From NCBI GenBank assembly GCA_965221145.1, contig OZ244877.1, positions 3,472,001 through 3,536,000 on the forward strand: a stretch of DNA of 64,000 nucleotides, written 5' to 3'. Numbering within the stretch: position 1 is the stretch's first letter; each line of letters starts with the position of its first letter. The translations under genes were made by a program, and so were the position numbers. Shown here piece by piece: positions 44,838 through 54,828 of the stretch. Source of the DNA: Bin5 sp965221145. GTDB taxonomy: Bacteria > Chloroflexota > Anaerolineae > Caldilineales > Caldilineaceae. Under the pieces are notes generated by a model, which was given only the letters and a program-made list of their open reading frames with translations, searched no databases and was not told where the DNA came from.

Positions 44838-46442
44838 TTACTGAACACTGCGGGCAGCCTCGCTCAACTCGACCCGAACTTGGATGCGGCTGGCGATCTG
44901 GGGGAGCGTGGCGAACCAGCCGGGGTCCTGATAGAAGGTCGGCTCTCTGGCCAGGAGCCACTCCTCTTGCAGTCTGCGGGCCGCTTCGTCAACGCTCAGG
45001 CCGGTCACCGTGCGGCTGACGGCCCTGGTGTCGATAGGGATAACGTAGTTGCCGCTGACCTTGACGGCGTAGCGCAGAGTGCGTCCGCTGGCAACCATGT
45101 TCGGCTCAATCGAGAATCGGATCGACTCAGCCACCAACTGGCCGCGTTCCGGCACCGCGTTGCGCAGCGCCACCATGGCCGCCTCTTCGGATGCGCTGCG
45201 GCTGATGGCGACCCCTTGAATCAGCACGCGTAGTGTGAGGTCAAGTTCGTCAGTCGGTTCATCATTGAAGTGGGAAAAGAACTGGGCGACGACGTATGGC
45301 TGGATCGTGACTGGCGTCAACCATTCGTCGGGGCGCAGCGAAGGCGTCAACTCTTCCAAGGCACGCGCGCTGATCTCGGCCTTGACCTGTTCGAGCAATC
45401 TGTCCTTGTCAGCCTGCGTGACCAGACGCACGCGGGTCGTGGAGCCGCCCTGCGTAGGCTCCGGATTGGTCACCAGCACCTGGTTGCGCAACGCGCCGGA
45501 CAATGTCGTGATCTGATTGCTTCTTGGCACATTGCCCTGATCGCCAGTCTCGATCGCTTCGATCTCGACCTCGCCTTGCGTGCCGATTGGGCCGGGGATC
45601 TCAAGGTCCTCAAGGATGCGGAAATCGACGCGGTCCCCGGTACTTGTGGAGACGATTGTGCCCGCTGGGATGCGCACGGTACGGTTTGTCTGGTTGGTAA
45701 AGACGACCTTCCCCTCAGCCCTTTCTACGTCTGACCAGCCGCTGCCGGTGGTCGCCACGCTGCCCGTGTCCTCAACCGTGGTCTCCATCAGGCGCGCCGG
45801 CAGCAGACCTTGCTCCAAGTCGGCCTCGGCTACCTGGGGATCAGCGGTAAGAAGCACCGTCGCTTCGAGCGTGCGCTGGCCGGGCACAAGCGTGACCGTA
45901 GCAGCTGGCAGGACATAGTAGACGAATCCGCCCAGGAATACGGCCATGATTAGGCCAACAAGCATGTAGCCGAGAATTCGTAACACAAAGGGGGTAGGAC
46001 GTCGGTGACGCTGCGCGGCGCGGAGGCGGCGCTGGCGGCTGCGGAATTGGCTGGGGCGAGCGGCGACCTGTAGATTCGGAGAGCCATTCTCTTTGCGCCA
46101 ATGGGGAGGGTCGGGCAGCGCGATGCTCGGGTTGTTGGGGTCAATGTAGGGCGCGGGGCTAACCATGCGCCAGAGCCGCCCCCGCAGGGCCGCGTCGCTG
46201 CTGTAAACGGGGATGCCCAGCCACTTGGCGTTCTGGCGGATGGAAGGATTCCAGGTCACCAGCGCAAGCTCTTGGCCCAGGATTTGGGCTTGACGCTGGA
46301 GCAGGCGCAGACGCGGCAGGCTTTCCAGCTGCTTGCACTGTTTGGGCAGAACGACCGCAACCTCGCCTCTGCCCATGCGCGCCAACTCCTGCCGCAGCGC
46401 CTCGATTCTGATGTCGTCTTCAACGTATAGGATTTCGGGCAT
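44838..46442 (-). CDS. Membrane-anchored baseplate J/gp47-like protein
   Basis: 534 residues. An N-terminal cytoplasmic domain of about 150 residues is followed by one TM helix (ILGYMLVGLIMAVFLGGFVY). The large C-terminal domain reads like baseplate J proteins: GKVVFTNQTNRTVRIPAGTI, VDFRILEDLEIPG and GNVPRSNQITTL. In Chloroflexota such TM-anchored J-like proteins are encoded outside phage clusters. No other tail gene is present. It may belong to an envelope structure or stalk; its role is unknown. Confidence 0.7.
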   Translation of the reverse strand: MPEILYVEDDIRIEALRQELARMGRGEVAVVLPKQCKQLESLPRLRLLQRQAQILGQELALVTWNPSIRQNAKWLGIPVYSSDAALRGRLWRMVSPAPYIDPNNPSIALPDPPHWRKENGSPNLQVAARPSQFRSRQRRLRAAQRHRRPTPFVLRILGYMLVGLIMAVFLGGFVYYVLPAATVTLVPGQRTLEATVLLTADPQVAEADLEQGLLPARLMETTVEDTGSVATTGSGWSDVERAEGKVVFTNQTNRTVRIPAGTIVSTSTGDRVDFRILEDLEIPGPIGTQGEVEIEAIETGDQGNVPRSNQITTLSGALRNQVLVTNPEPTQGGSTTRVRLVTQADKDRLLEQVKAEISARALEELTPSLRPDEWLTPVTIQPYVVAQFFSHFNDEPTDELDLTLRVLIQGVAISRSASEEAAMVALRNAVPERGQLVAESIRFSIEPNMVASGRTLRYAVKVSGNYVIPIDTRAVSRTVTGLSVDEAARRLQEEWLLAREPTFYQDPGWFATLPQIASRIQVRVELSEAARSVQ

Positions 46443-46525
46443 TTTGACCTATCGCTTCGAGTTTCTCGTTCCAAGTGACTGGCGCATACGCGGTTGCTCA
46501 CTAAGAACTCTAAACAAGAAAGCGT

Positions 46526-49225
46526 CTACCCCAGCTTTTCTTCAACCCATCCGGCGACTTTGCCGAGCGCCTCGGGGAGTTTGTCGGCGTGGCGACCTCC
46601 TGCCTGGGCCATATTCGGGCGCCCGCCACCCCCGCCGCCGACGATTTTGGCCGCGTCGCGCACAAGGTTGCCGGCATGAATACCCTTCTCGATGGCGTCA
46701 TCGGTGGCAGCGGCCACCAGCATCGGCTTCTCGTTGATGACCGAACCGAGCACCACTACGCTGCTGCCCAGTTTATCCCGGAACCAGTCGGTCATCTGGC
46801 GGAGCGTATCCATATCGCTGGCTTCCACCTGCTCCGCCAGGACGGACAGACTGTTCAGACGCACCGCATGGCTGAGCAGGTATTCGCTCTGTTGGCGAGC
46901 AAGCGCGCCGCGCAATTCGTCCAGCTGGCGTTCAAGCTGCCGGTTCTGCTCCTGGAGCCGCTGCACGGCCTCCGCCGACTGCTCCGGCTGTACGCGCAGG
47001 CTGGCCGCTACTGTGTTGAGCGCGTCGAGACGGTCCGTCAGCAGCGCCTGCGCGGCGCGCCCGGTCAGCGCTTCAATGCGGCGCACACCGGCCGCGCTGC
47101 TGCCTTCGCTTGTAATGACAAACGGTCCGACCTCGCCGGTGGTTCCCACATGCGTCCCGCCGCACAACTCTTGTGAAAAGGCGTATTCGTTATCGCCAAT
47201 CGAGATAACGCGCACAGTGTCGCCGTACTTCTCCTCGAAGAAGGCCAGCGCGCCGTCGGCCACGGCGAGGTCGAAGCCGGTCCAGCGATCCTTGACCGGA
47301 TAGTTGGCGAGAACGGCCCGATTGGCCTCCTGCTCGATCGCGCTCAACTGCTCCGCGCTAACCTGCTGGGGGTGGGAGAAGTCGAAGCGCAGGCGATCCG
47401 GCGCCACCAGAGAACCGCGCTGGCGCACGTGCTCCCCCAACTGCGCGCGTAGCCCGGCATGTAGCAGATGGGTGGCCGTGTGATTGCGCATGATGTCCCA
47501 GCGCCGCTCAGTATCGATCAGCGCGTAGGCCGGATCGCCCACCTGCACTGTGCCGCTGGATACCTCGCCCACGTGGACGAACAGCCCCGGTATTGGCCGC
47601 CGCGTGGTTCGCACGCGCACGGACCAGGCCGGCCTCTCCATTTCGTGCGGGAAGTACTCGATCTCGCCCGTGTCGCTGACCTGGCCGCCGCTCTCGACAT
47701 AGAAGGGCGTTTCCGGCAGGACCACCTCCACTTCGTCGCCGGCATGGGCCTGCTCGACCGACTGGCCATCCTTCACAAGGCCGATAATGGTGGTGTCCGC
47801 GTCCTCGGCATCTTCATAGATCAGGTGGCGCACGCCGTCGTCGTCGAGGAGGCCGCGCCCGCGCAGATCCCCCAGCATTGACACGTAGACCGATAGATTC
47901 TCGGCCACGCCTTGCTGATCGCTGCCGGACTGCTGCCGCTGCTGCTCCAACGCCGCGTTGTAGCCGTCCTCGTCGACGCTGAAGCCGTTCTCCTGGGCCA
48001 CGTCGCGGGTGATGTCCAGGGGGAAGCCGTAAGTGTCCCACAAACGGAAGGCGTCCTCACCGGGAATCTCGCGAGTGTCACAGGCCCGCAGACGCTCCAT
48101 CAGCCCATCCAAAAGAGAGAGGCCGGTGGTCAGGGCGCGCTGGAAACGCTCCTCCTCAGCAGTGACGGTCTGCAAGATGAAATCCTCGTTGTCCTGCAAT
48201 ACCGTGTAATGCGCTCCGTTCTCGGCAATCACAACGCGGCAGATCTCAGCCAGGAAAGGTTCCTCAAAGCCGATCTGCTTGCCGAAGCGGGCCGCCCGCC
48301 GCAGGATCATGCGCACAACGTAGTCGCGGCCTTCGTTGCCGGGCATCACCCCGTCGCTGATGAGAAAGGTGATGGCGCGGCCGTGGTCGGCGATGACGCG
48401 ATAGCCGACCAGGTGCTGCTTGCGCTGCGCATCGTTATGCCCCAGGAGCGCTTGGATGCGGTCCATGATCGGCGTGAACGCGTCCGTATCGTAGTTGTTG
48501 TCCTTGCCCTGCAGAATCGAGGCGAGCCGTTCCAGACCGGCGCCGGTGTCAACGCTGGGCCTGGGCAGGGGGATCAGTTCGCCGTCCGGCTCGCGCTGCT
48601 CATACTGCATAAAGACCAGATTCCAGATCTCCAGGTACTCATCGTCGACATTGACGCCGTCCGCGACCTGGTCTTCCAAATCGCCCCAGTAGTAGTGGAT
48701 CTCCGAGCAAGGCCCGCAGGGGCCGATGTCGCCCATCGCCCACCAGTTGTCCTTTTTGCCGAAGCGCAAAATACGGTCGGCGGGCGCGCCCACCTTCCTC
48801 CACAGTTCCTTGGCCTCGTCGTCATCGGTGTAGACCGAGAACCAGAGGCGGTCGAGCGAGAGGCCCAACTCGTTGACGAGCAGATGCCAGGCGAACTGAA
48901 TGGCGTCGCGCTTGAAGTAGTCGCCGAAGGAAAAGTTGCCCATCATCTCGAAGAAGGTGTGATGGCGCGGGCTGGGACCGACGTTCTCCAGATCGTTGTG
49001 CTTGCCGCTCACGCGCAGGCACTTTTGCGAAGTGGTGGCGCGGTTATAGCCCCGCTTCTCCAGGCCCAGAAACACATCCTTGAACTGCACCATGCCTGCG
49101 TTGACGAAGAGCAGGGTGGGATCGTCTGCGGGCACGAGACTGCCGCTGTCCACAATCTGATGGTTCAGCTCCTCGAAATACTCGAGGAAGAGCCTGCGGA
49201 TCTCGAATGTTGAAAGACTTTTCAT
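46526..49225 (-). CDS. alaS: Alanine-tRNA ligase
   Basis: 899 residues from ATG at 49225. The catalytic domain (IRRLFLEYFEELNHQIVDSG, DKNNWWAMGDIGPCGPCSE-like text) is followed by the editing domain with NHTATHLLHAGLRAQLG and CGGTHVGTTGEVG, and the C-Ala domain (GGGGGGRPNMAQAGG). It charges tRNA-Ala and edits mischarged Ser and Gly. Length is typical of the family (around 875). This is the best single-copy phylogenetic marker in the window. Confidence 0.95.
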   Translation of the reverse strand: MKSLSTFEIRRLFLEYFEELNHQIVDSGSLVPADDPTLLFVNAGMVQFKDVFLGLEKRGYNRATTSQKCLRVSGKHNDLENVGPSPRHHTFFEMMGNFSFGDYFKRDAIQFAWHLLVNELGLSLDRLWFSVYTDDDEAKELWRKVGAPADRILRFGKKDNWWAMGDIGPCGPCSEIHYYWGDLEDQVADGVNVDDEYLEIWNLVFMQYEQREPDGELIPLPRPSVDTGAGLERLASILQGKDNNYDTDAFTPIMDRIQALLGHNDAQRKQHLVGYRVIADHGRAITFLISDGVMPGNEGRDYVVRMILRRAARFGKQIGFEEPFLAEICRVVIAENGAHYTVLQDNEDFILQTVTAEEERFQRALTTGLSLLDGLMERLRACDTREIPGEDAFRLWDTYGFPLDITRDVAQENGFSVDEDGYNAALEQQRQQSGSDQQGVAENLSVYVSMLGDLRGRGLLDDDGVRHLIYEDAEDADTTIIGLVKDGQSVEQAHAGDEVEVVLPETPFYVESGGQVSDTGEIEYFPHEMERPAWSVRVRTTRRPIPGLFVHVGEVSSGTVQVGDPAYALIDTERRWDIMRNHTATHLLHAGLRAQLGEHVRQRGSLVAPDRLRFDFSHPQQVSAEQLSAIEQEANRAVLANYPVKDRWTGFDLAVADGALAFFEEKYGDTVRVISIGDNEYAFSQELCGGTHVGTTGEVGPFVITSEGSSAAGVRRIEALTGRAAQALLTDRLDALNTVAASLRVQPEQSAEAVQRLQEQNRQLERQLDELRGALARQQSEYLLSHAVRLNSLSVLAEQVEASDMDTLRQMTDWFRDKLGSSVVVLGSVINEKPMLVAAATDDAIEKGIHAGNLVRDAAKIVGGGGGGRPNMAQAGGRHADKLPEALGKVAGWVEEKLG

Positions 49226-49462
49226 CGGACGCCTCGCTTCGTTTTGGCTTACGAGCAATGTGATTCAGATGGCCTACATCATCCAAATCACCCGTATCAG
49301 TTGAACTGCTGTCGATTTTATCAAACCAGGGGCAGTTTGGGGAAAACAGCATGGCTCTGGGCCAGGTATTCAGCCGCTCCAATTCTTGGCGCTGCCCCCC
49401 ACCTGCAATGATAATGGCACCAAGTTGGAGCAACCGAGACCTATTGGCCAGGAAAGCCGCCG

Positions 49463-50458
49463 ATGCCCGCGATCTTTGTACGCAATCTGCGCAAGACCTT
49501 CCAGACGAAGCGCAAAGCCGCCGGCCTGCGCGGCAGCCTGCGCGCGTTGTGGCGGCCTACCATGCAATCTCTGGAAGCCGTGCGCGGGTTGTCGTTCGCG
49601 ATGGAGGAAGGTGAGTTGCTGGGCTTCATCGGCCCCAACGGCGCCGGCAAGTCGACCACGATCAAGATTCTCACCGGCATCCTGCACCCCAGTTCCGGCG
49701 AGGCCTCGGTGCTGGGCCATGTGCCCTGGCAGCAACGGCAGGCGCTCGCCTTTCAGATCGGCTCGGTCTTCGGCCAGCGCCCCCAGCTCTGGTATCACCT
49801 GCCGGCTGTGGATACGTTTTACCTTTTCGGCAAGATTTACGAACTTGAGGACGCGTCCCTGCGCCGCCGCATCGCCTTTCTGGCCGAGGCATTCGAAATC
49901 GAAGAACTGCTGGAGACGCCGGTGCGCAAGCTCTCCCTGGGCCAGCGTATGCGTTGCGAAGTGGCCGCCTCGCTGCTGCACAATCCGCGCATTCTCCTGC
50001 TGGACGAGCCGTCGATTGGCCTGGACGTGGTCGCCAAGCAGCGTCTGCGGGCGACGATTCAACGCATGAACGAACTGGAAGGTGTGGGTGTACTGCTCAC
50101 AAGCCACGACGCCGGGGACATCGAAGCCCTGTGCAAACGGGTGATCATCATCAATCACGGAGAGATCGTCTATCAGGACAAGGTGTCGGCCCTCAAGCGG
50201 CGTTACCTGACCGTCAAGTACGTGGATGTGCGCTACAACGAGCAGCTTCCGCCCGATTTCAGCCTGCCCGGTGTGGAGATGCTCAAGGTGGGGCGCTTCG
50301 GCGCAAAGATGCGCTTCGACGCCCGCGTGACGCCGGTCGAGCCGGTGATCAGCGGCCTCGCGGCTGCCGGCAGTCTGGCGGATGTGACCGTATCGGAGCC
50401 GTCTCTGGAGGATGTGATCGGCGCAATCTACGCGCGTGCGGAGGCCGAAAGTGCCTAG
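49463..50458 (+). CDS. ABC-2 type exporter ATP-binding protein
   Basis: 331 residues. Walker A GPNGAGKSTT, signature LSLGQRMRCEVAASLL, Walker B ILLLDEPSIGLD and the H-loop TSHDAGD are all intact. It forms a three-gene operon with two permeases (next start overlaps at 50451). The layout resembles ABC-2 exporters for daunorubicin or viologen. The substrate is unknown. Confidence 0.85.
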   Translation: MPAIFVRNLRKTFQTKRKAAGLRGSLRALWRPTMQSLEAVRGLSFAMEEGELLGFIGPNGAGKSTTIKILTGILHPSSGEASVLGHVPWQQRQALAFQIGSVFGQRPQLWYHLPAVDTFYLFGKIYELEDASLRRRIAFLAEAFEIEELLETPVRKLSLGQRMRCEVAASLLHNPRILLLDEPSIGLDVVAKQRLRATIQRMNELEGVGVLLTSHDAGDIEALCKRVIIINHGEIVYQDKVSALKRRYLTVKYVDVRYNEQLPPDFSLPGVEMLKVGRFGAKMRFDARVTPVEPVISGLAAAGSLADVTVSEPSLEDVIGAIYARAEAESA

Positions 50459-51284
50459 CAGAGACGCTGGCATACACTTTCCTTCCGCCCCGGCTGTGGC
50501 GGGCAAGTACTGGGCGATCTTCCGCGCGCAACTGCTGAACAGCCTTGCCTATCCAATTGACTTGTTGGGACGCAGCTTGCTCATCGTCCTCTTCATGTGG
50601 ATCTTCATGAATCTGTGGCGGGTGACGTATGGGGCAGCCGGTACGCACTCAATCGCCGGCCTCACTTTAGCGGACACGATGTGGTATCTGATGATGGCCG
50701 AAGCGGTGATGCTGAGCAAACGGGAACTGTCCGAGACTATCTCAGACCAGGTGAAGGACGGCAGCGTCGCTTATCTGCTCAACAAGCCGTTCAACTTTAT
50801 CCTCTACCACTTCGCCGCCGGTCTGGGAGACAGCGTCCTGGCCTTCGGCGGCAATCTGATAATCGGCGGGGCTGTCGTCTGGCTGATGGTCGGCTCTCCG
50901 CCTGGGATCACAGGCTGGCTGCTGGCTTCCATAGCTGTTGTCATCGCCTGGCTGCTGGACTTCAGCTTCTCCGCGCTGATCGGCCTGAGCGCGTTCGTCG
51001 TCGAAGACTCCAAAGCCTTCCGCTGGATCTATCAGAAGTTCCTGCTGCTGCTGGGCGGTGTGCTGATTCCGCTGGATTTCTTCCCCGCATGGTTGCAGAC
51101 CATCTCGCTCAACCTGCCATTCGCCTGGATCATCTATGGCCCGGCCCGGCTCTTCGTTGACCCCAGTCTGGCACGCTTGGGCAACGTCCTCATGCAACAG
51201 GGCATTTGGCTGGCAGTTGTCGGCGGCACGGTCTGGCTACTCTACCGCCGGGCGGTGACTCGGCTGGTAATCAACGGGGGCTGA
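50451..51284 (+). CDS. ABC-2 type permease 1
   Basis: About 277 residues from GTG at 50451, overlapping the ATPase stop by 8 bases. There are six TM helices, with the typical ABC-2 helix pairs (DLLGRSLLIVLFMWIFMNLW near the N-terminus). It dimerises with permease 2 to form the export channel. Confidence 0.8.
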   Translation: MPSRDAGIHFPSAPAVAGKYWAIFRAQLLNSLAYPIDLLGRSLLIVLFMWIFMNLWRVTYGAAGTHSIAGLTLADTMWYLMMAEAVMLSKRELSETISDQVKDGSVAYLLNKPFNFILYHFAAGLGDSVLAFGGNLIIGGAVVWLMVGSPPGITGWLLASIAVVIAWLLDFSFSALIGLSAFVVEDSKAFRWIYQKFLLLLGGVLIPLDFFPAWLQTISLNLPFAWIIYGPARLFVDPSLARLGNVLMQQGIWLAVVGGTVWLLYRRAVTRLVINGG

Positions 51285-51287
51285 GCC

Positions 51288-52085
51288 ATGACGCGTCACC
51301 TTGCTTTCCTCCTGGCGCTTTGGAAAACCAATCTTCTCAGTGCGATGGAGTACCGCGTCTCCTTTCTGACGCAGATGGTCGGCATGATGCTCAACAACGC
51401 GATCTATTTCGTCTTCTGGATCATCTTTTTCGACCGCTTTGAACAGATCCACGGCTGGGATCTGGTGGATATGTTCTTCCTGTTCGGCGTCGTCGCCACC
51501 GGTTTCGGCGCGGGCACATATCTCTTCGGCAACGCCGTCACTCTGTCATCGCTCATCGCCAATGGGCAGTTGGACTACTACCTATCCCTGCCCCGCCCGG
51601 TCCTGCTGCACGCGCTGGCCAGCCGCAGTAACGCGTCCTCTATCGGAGATTTCACTTACGGTCTGCTCAGTTTTGCCGCCGCCGTCATCTATTCCGGGAC
51701 GTTCAGTGGTCTGATGATGCTACGCTTTGTACTGGCCTGCTTGGTAGCGATCACCGTACTTATCTCGTTTCTCGTGCTGGTGCAGAGCCTTACCTTCTGG
51801 ATCGGAAATACCAGCCTGTTGACGACCAACGCGTTCAACGCGATCGTCACTTTTTCCCTTTATCCGATTACGCTCTTTGACGGCACGGCCAAGTTGCTGC
51901 TGTTTACACTCATTCCAGCCGCGTTCATCGGTGCGCTGCCGGCCGAGTTCGTGCGCCGGTTCGAGCTGGGACAGTTGGCCCAGCTCTGCGCCGGTAGCGT
52001 GATCTTTTTGTCGCTGGCGATCTTTGTCTTCTATCGGGGTCTGCGCCGCTATGAGAGCGGCAGCGCTATTCAGGTGCGCATGTAG
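51288..52085 (+). CDS. ABC-2 type permease 2
   Basis: 265 residues with six TM helices (VSFLTQMVGMMLNNAIYFVF, FMLVQSLTFW-like region). It starts 4 bases after the first permease stop. The two permeases differ clearly in sequence, so the exporter is probably heterodimeric. Confidence 0.8.
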   Translation: MTRHLAFLLALWKTNLLSAMEYRVSFLTQMVGMMLNNAIYFVFWIIFFDRFEQIHGWDLVDMFFLFGVVATGFGAGTYLFGNAVTLSSLIANGQLDYYLSLPRPVLLHALASRSNASSIGDFTYGLLSFAAAVIYSGTFSGLMMLRFVLACLVAITVLISFLVLVQSLTFWIGNTSLLTTNAFNAIVTFSLYPITLFDGTAKLLLFTLIPAAFIGALPAEFVRRFELGQLAQLCAGSVIFLSLAIFVFYRGLRRYESGSAIQVRM

Positions 52086-52161
52086 ACGGGCGCAGCTTTG
52101 GAGGACACGACGGGAGTATCCCGCTCTTGCGGGCGGGCGCAACATCTCAGCGGGATAGTCT

Positions 52162-52314
52162 TAATGTGCGTTCACATCGAGAACCCGCTTTTTTCTGAAT
52201 TGCGTGGCCCAGAGGGCACCCCGTATTCCGTATTACGTAAGGGCAGGCGAGACGGCCACGTTTCAATTGCGTTATCCGCCCGAAAAGTTTCGGTTTCAAA
52301 CGGGATTCACATTA
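52162..52314 (+). repeat. 153-bp dispersed repeat, copy 2
   Basis: Same ends as copy 1 (TAATGTGCGTTCACATCGA and GGTTTCAAACGGGATTCACA followed by TTA) and the same length. The interior contains GGCCCAGAGGGCACCCCG, a CGTATTCCGTATTACGTA motif and GGGCAGGCGAGAC. The right end gives TAA as the stop codon of the Gfo/Idh gene on the minus strand. Confidence 0.75.
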
Positions 52315-53421
52315 GCTTCCTCTGTTTGCGGCTTGCAGGCGGCGAATGCGGGCAGGCACGGCATCTTGGTCGATTTCGACCGACAGAATGCGCAGCGAAC
52401 GATCGGCCAGCGGCAGATCGACGCGGCGGCCGCCCTGCCGGTGTGACTCCCGCAGGGCGATGGCGATCTCCAGCGCCTTGCGCCCGTCCTCAGCCGAGCA
52501 GCGGGGCGACGCGCCGGTCTCGACCGCCTGCACAAGGTCGTCGATCACAGAGAGACCCATGCCGCCAATGTTGATGGGAAGAGGAAAGGGCGCCCGCGCC
52601 GGCACACCCTGATTGCGCAGACCACCCGGCACCCAGCGGGAGTACTCCCTCTCCAAGCCTTGCGCCAGAGAACGGACGCGCCCCTCCGTGCCGATCACGT
52701 CGAACTCCCACGGGGCCAGGCCGGTCGGCATTCCGCGCAGAAAGCCGCGCACGCCGTTGTCGAAGGCCAGATAGCCGTTGCCCATCAGGTCATCTTCACC
52801 GGCCGCTTTCTCGTCCGACTCCATCTCGCCGAAGACCCACTCCACATCGCCGCCGACCAGATAGCGCATGGCGTCGATGGCATGGCTGCCGTTGTGGGAA
52901 AGATTGCATTGTGCATAGGCGGTAATCTGTAGGATCTCGCCCAGTTCGCCTTCTTCTACCATGCGGCGCGTCTCGCTCATAAACGGATTGTAGCGCCGCG
53001 AGCAGTTGATGGCCAGCGCAACGCCCTTGCGCTTCAAATGGTCGATCACGGCATCGGCTTCGGCCAGGCTCAGCGTGAACGGCTTTTCGGACCAGATCGC
53101 CTTGACGCCGGCGTTGATTGCGTCCTGCAGAATGGCGGCCCGGTGGCGGGCGGTGGTGCAGACGCTCACAAAATCGGGGCGTTCCGCCTCCAGCATCGCC
53201 CGGTGGTCGCTGTAGATCTGCCGGTCGGACAGTCCCCAACGCTCGGCGAAGATCGCGCCCTGCTCCGCGTGCGGATCAGCGCCCGCGACCAGCTCGGTGT
53301 GGGGAGATGCAACATAGCTGGGGCCGTGGCAATAGGGCAGGAAGATAGAGCCGCCCTGCTTGATCTCATCATCGAATGTGCTGCCCATGCGTCCCAGACC
53401 GATGACCGCTGCCTTGTACAT
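52312..53421 (-). CDS. Gfo/Idh/MocA family oxidoreductase 1
   Basis: 369 residues. The Rossmann motif AAVIGLGRMGSTFD is at the N-terminus, SEKPFTLSLAEADAVIDH carries the EKP catalytic lysine, and GSHAIDAMRYLVGGD has the substrate-side histidine. These NAD(P)-dependent enzymes oxidise or epimerise sugars and inositols. The C-terminus extends to the dispersed repeat, and the last codons may derive from it. Confidence 0.85.
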   Translation of the reverse strand: MYKAAVIGLGRMGSTFDDEIKQGGSIFLPYCHGPSYVASPHTELVAGADPHAEQGAIFAERWGLSDRQIYSDHRAMLEAERPDFVSVCTTARHRAAILQDAINAGVKAIWSEKPFTLSLAEADAVIDHLKRKGVALAINCSRRYNPFMSETRRMVEEGELGEILQITAYAQCNLSHNGSHAIDAMRYLVGGDVEWVFGEMESDEKAAGEDDLMGNGYLAFDNGVRGFLRGMPTGLAPWEFDVIGTEGRVRSLAQGLEREYSRWVPGGLRNQGVPARAPFPLPINIGGMGLSVIDDLVQAVETGASPRCSAEDGRKALEIAIALRESHRQGGRRVDLPLADRSLRILSVEIDQDAVPARIRRLQAANRGS

Positions 53422-53479
53422 GGATGACCTCCTGATGCGTATGGTGTCGGGTGTTGCGAATACCGCCACGGGGAGCGGG

Positions 53480-53508
53480 TTGACAGGTGAATGAATCGCC
53501 TATACGAT
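53480..53508 (+). promoter_or_regulatory. Sigma70-type promoter of the second Gfo/Idh gene
   Basis: TTGACA (53480-53485) with a 17-base spacer and TACGAT (53503-53508) lie about 77 bases ahead of the ATG. The -35 is perfect. Confidence 0.55.
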
Positions 53509-53584
53509 ATGCTAACCTATTCTTCTACTTCACGCTACCGCCAATTTGCTGCTTCCCCATTACTTACCAGGACGGACAATTATC

Positions 53585-54655
53585 ATGCAGAAGATACATA
53601 CCGCCCTCTTAGGGCTATCCCATCCCCACTCGCTGGCGCACCTGCGAACACTCCAGGCCGTGTCGGAGGTCGCCAGCATTACGCTCTGGGATCCTGACGA
53701 AGAGTTGCTGCAATCAACCGTGCAGAACCAAGGTGAGAAGATCACGGCGACAACAACCGATCTCGCTTCCGTGTTGGAGCAGGAGCGGATTCTGTTCGTC
53801 GTCGCCGCGCTACGCAACGACCTGGGGCCGCCGATCTTCATCCGCGCGCTGGAAGCGGGCAAGCATCTGATCACCGACAAGCCGATCGGCAAGACCGCGG
53901 TCGAAAGCGAGCAGGTCGCAGCCGTAGCCCGGCGGGAGCGGCGCAAACTGGGCGTCTTCTACCAGAATCGCGCTCTGCCGCCGATCCAGGACGCCCGCAG
54001 AATTGTCGAGCAGGGCGTGATCGGCGACCTGGTTTCGGTGGAGATGCGCATGGTCACGACGCAGGTGGAAGTGCGCAATCCGAAGCATTGGCTCTTCAGC
54101 CAGGACAAGGCCGGCGGCGGCATTCTATCCTGGCTGGGCTGCCACTACATTGACCAAATCCTAAACATCACCCAGGATGAGATTGTGTCGGTGGCCGCGC
54201 AGATCGCCACCCGCAGCGGCACAGGGATCGACGTGGAGGATGTGGCGGTGCTCTCGCTGGGTTTCGCCTCGGGCGCGGTCGGCACGATGCACGCCGGTTA
54301 CATGCTGAGCCTGAGCGGGGGCGGCTATCACAACGCCATCGGTTATGACACCTATGTGGGCGTCAATGGCCGCCTGGGGCGCGTCACTTACAGCTCAAAC
54401 GGCACGCCAACGAGCATCTATGCCGAGAGTTCGCATCCCAGTTGGGCCTCAGCGCCGCGGCGCACGTTCGACTACACGTTCCCCGATTCCCCGGCCTATG
54501 GCGGCGCGCACGGCGAGACCTTCTTGCGCGCCTTCATCAATGCCTGCCTGGGGAACGGCGAACCGCTGGCGACCGGCGAGGACGCCATCCGCGTGGCCAA
54601 GGTGGTGGACGCCGCTTACGAGTCCAGCCGCAGCGGGCGGCGCATCTCCATCTGA
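53585..54655 (+). CDS. Gfo/Idh/MocA family oxidoreductase 2
   Basis: 356 residues. HTALLGLSHPHSLAHLR marks the altered Rossmann start and LITDKPIGKTAVESEQVAA contains the DKP catalytic lysine; GGGILSWLGCHYIDQILNIT holds the catalytic histidine. It is divergently transcribed from the first Gfo/Idh gene and is only distantly related to it. Confidence 0.85.
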   Translation: MQKIHTALLGLSHPHSLAHLRTLQAVSEVASITLWDPDEELLQSTVQNQGEKITATTTDLASVLEQERILFVVAALRNDLGPPIFIRALEAGKHLITDKPIGKTAVESEQVAAVARRERRKLGVFYQNRALPPIQDARRIVEQGVIGDLVSVEMRMVTTQVEVRNPKHWLFSQDKAGGGILSWLGCHYIDQILNITQDEIVSVAAQIATRSGTGIDVEDVAVLSLGFASGAVGTMHAGYMLSLSGGGYHNAIGYDTYVGVNGRLGRVTYSSNGTPTSIYAESSHPSWASAPRRTFDYTFPDSPAYGGAHGETFLRAFINACLGNGEPLATGEDAIRVAKVVDAAYESSRSGRRISI

Positions 54656-54828
54656 TGTATCGTGAATTCATAGAAAGTCTTGCCTGAATTGCCAATTTCG
54701 GGACGCTTAGCCCGTCATCCTTGCATCGCTACAGCCTGGCTGAGCCTTCCGCAAGCCTCAAGGCGCCCTCTTGCCCGGGAGCGCCTTCGGCTTGTTCCAC
54801 TCCTTGAACGACAGATCTGGAACTTGCA

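Noticed and set aside
44838..46442. Prophage or contractile tail island
   Set aside because: Only one baseplate-J-like gene with a TM anchor is present, next to ruvX and alaS, with no sheath, tube or integrase genes.
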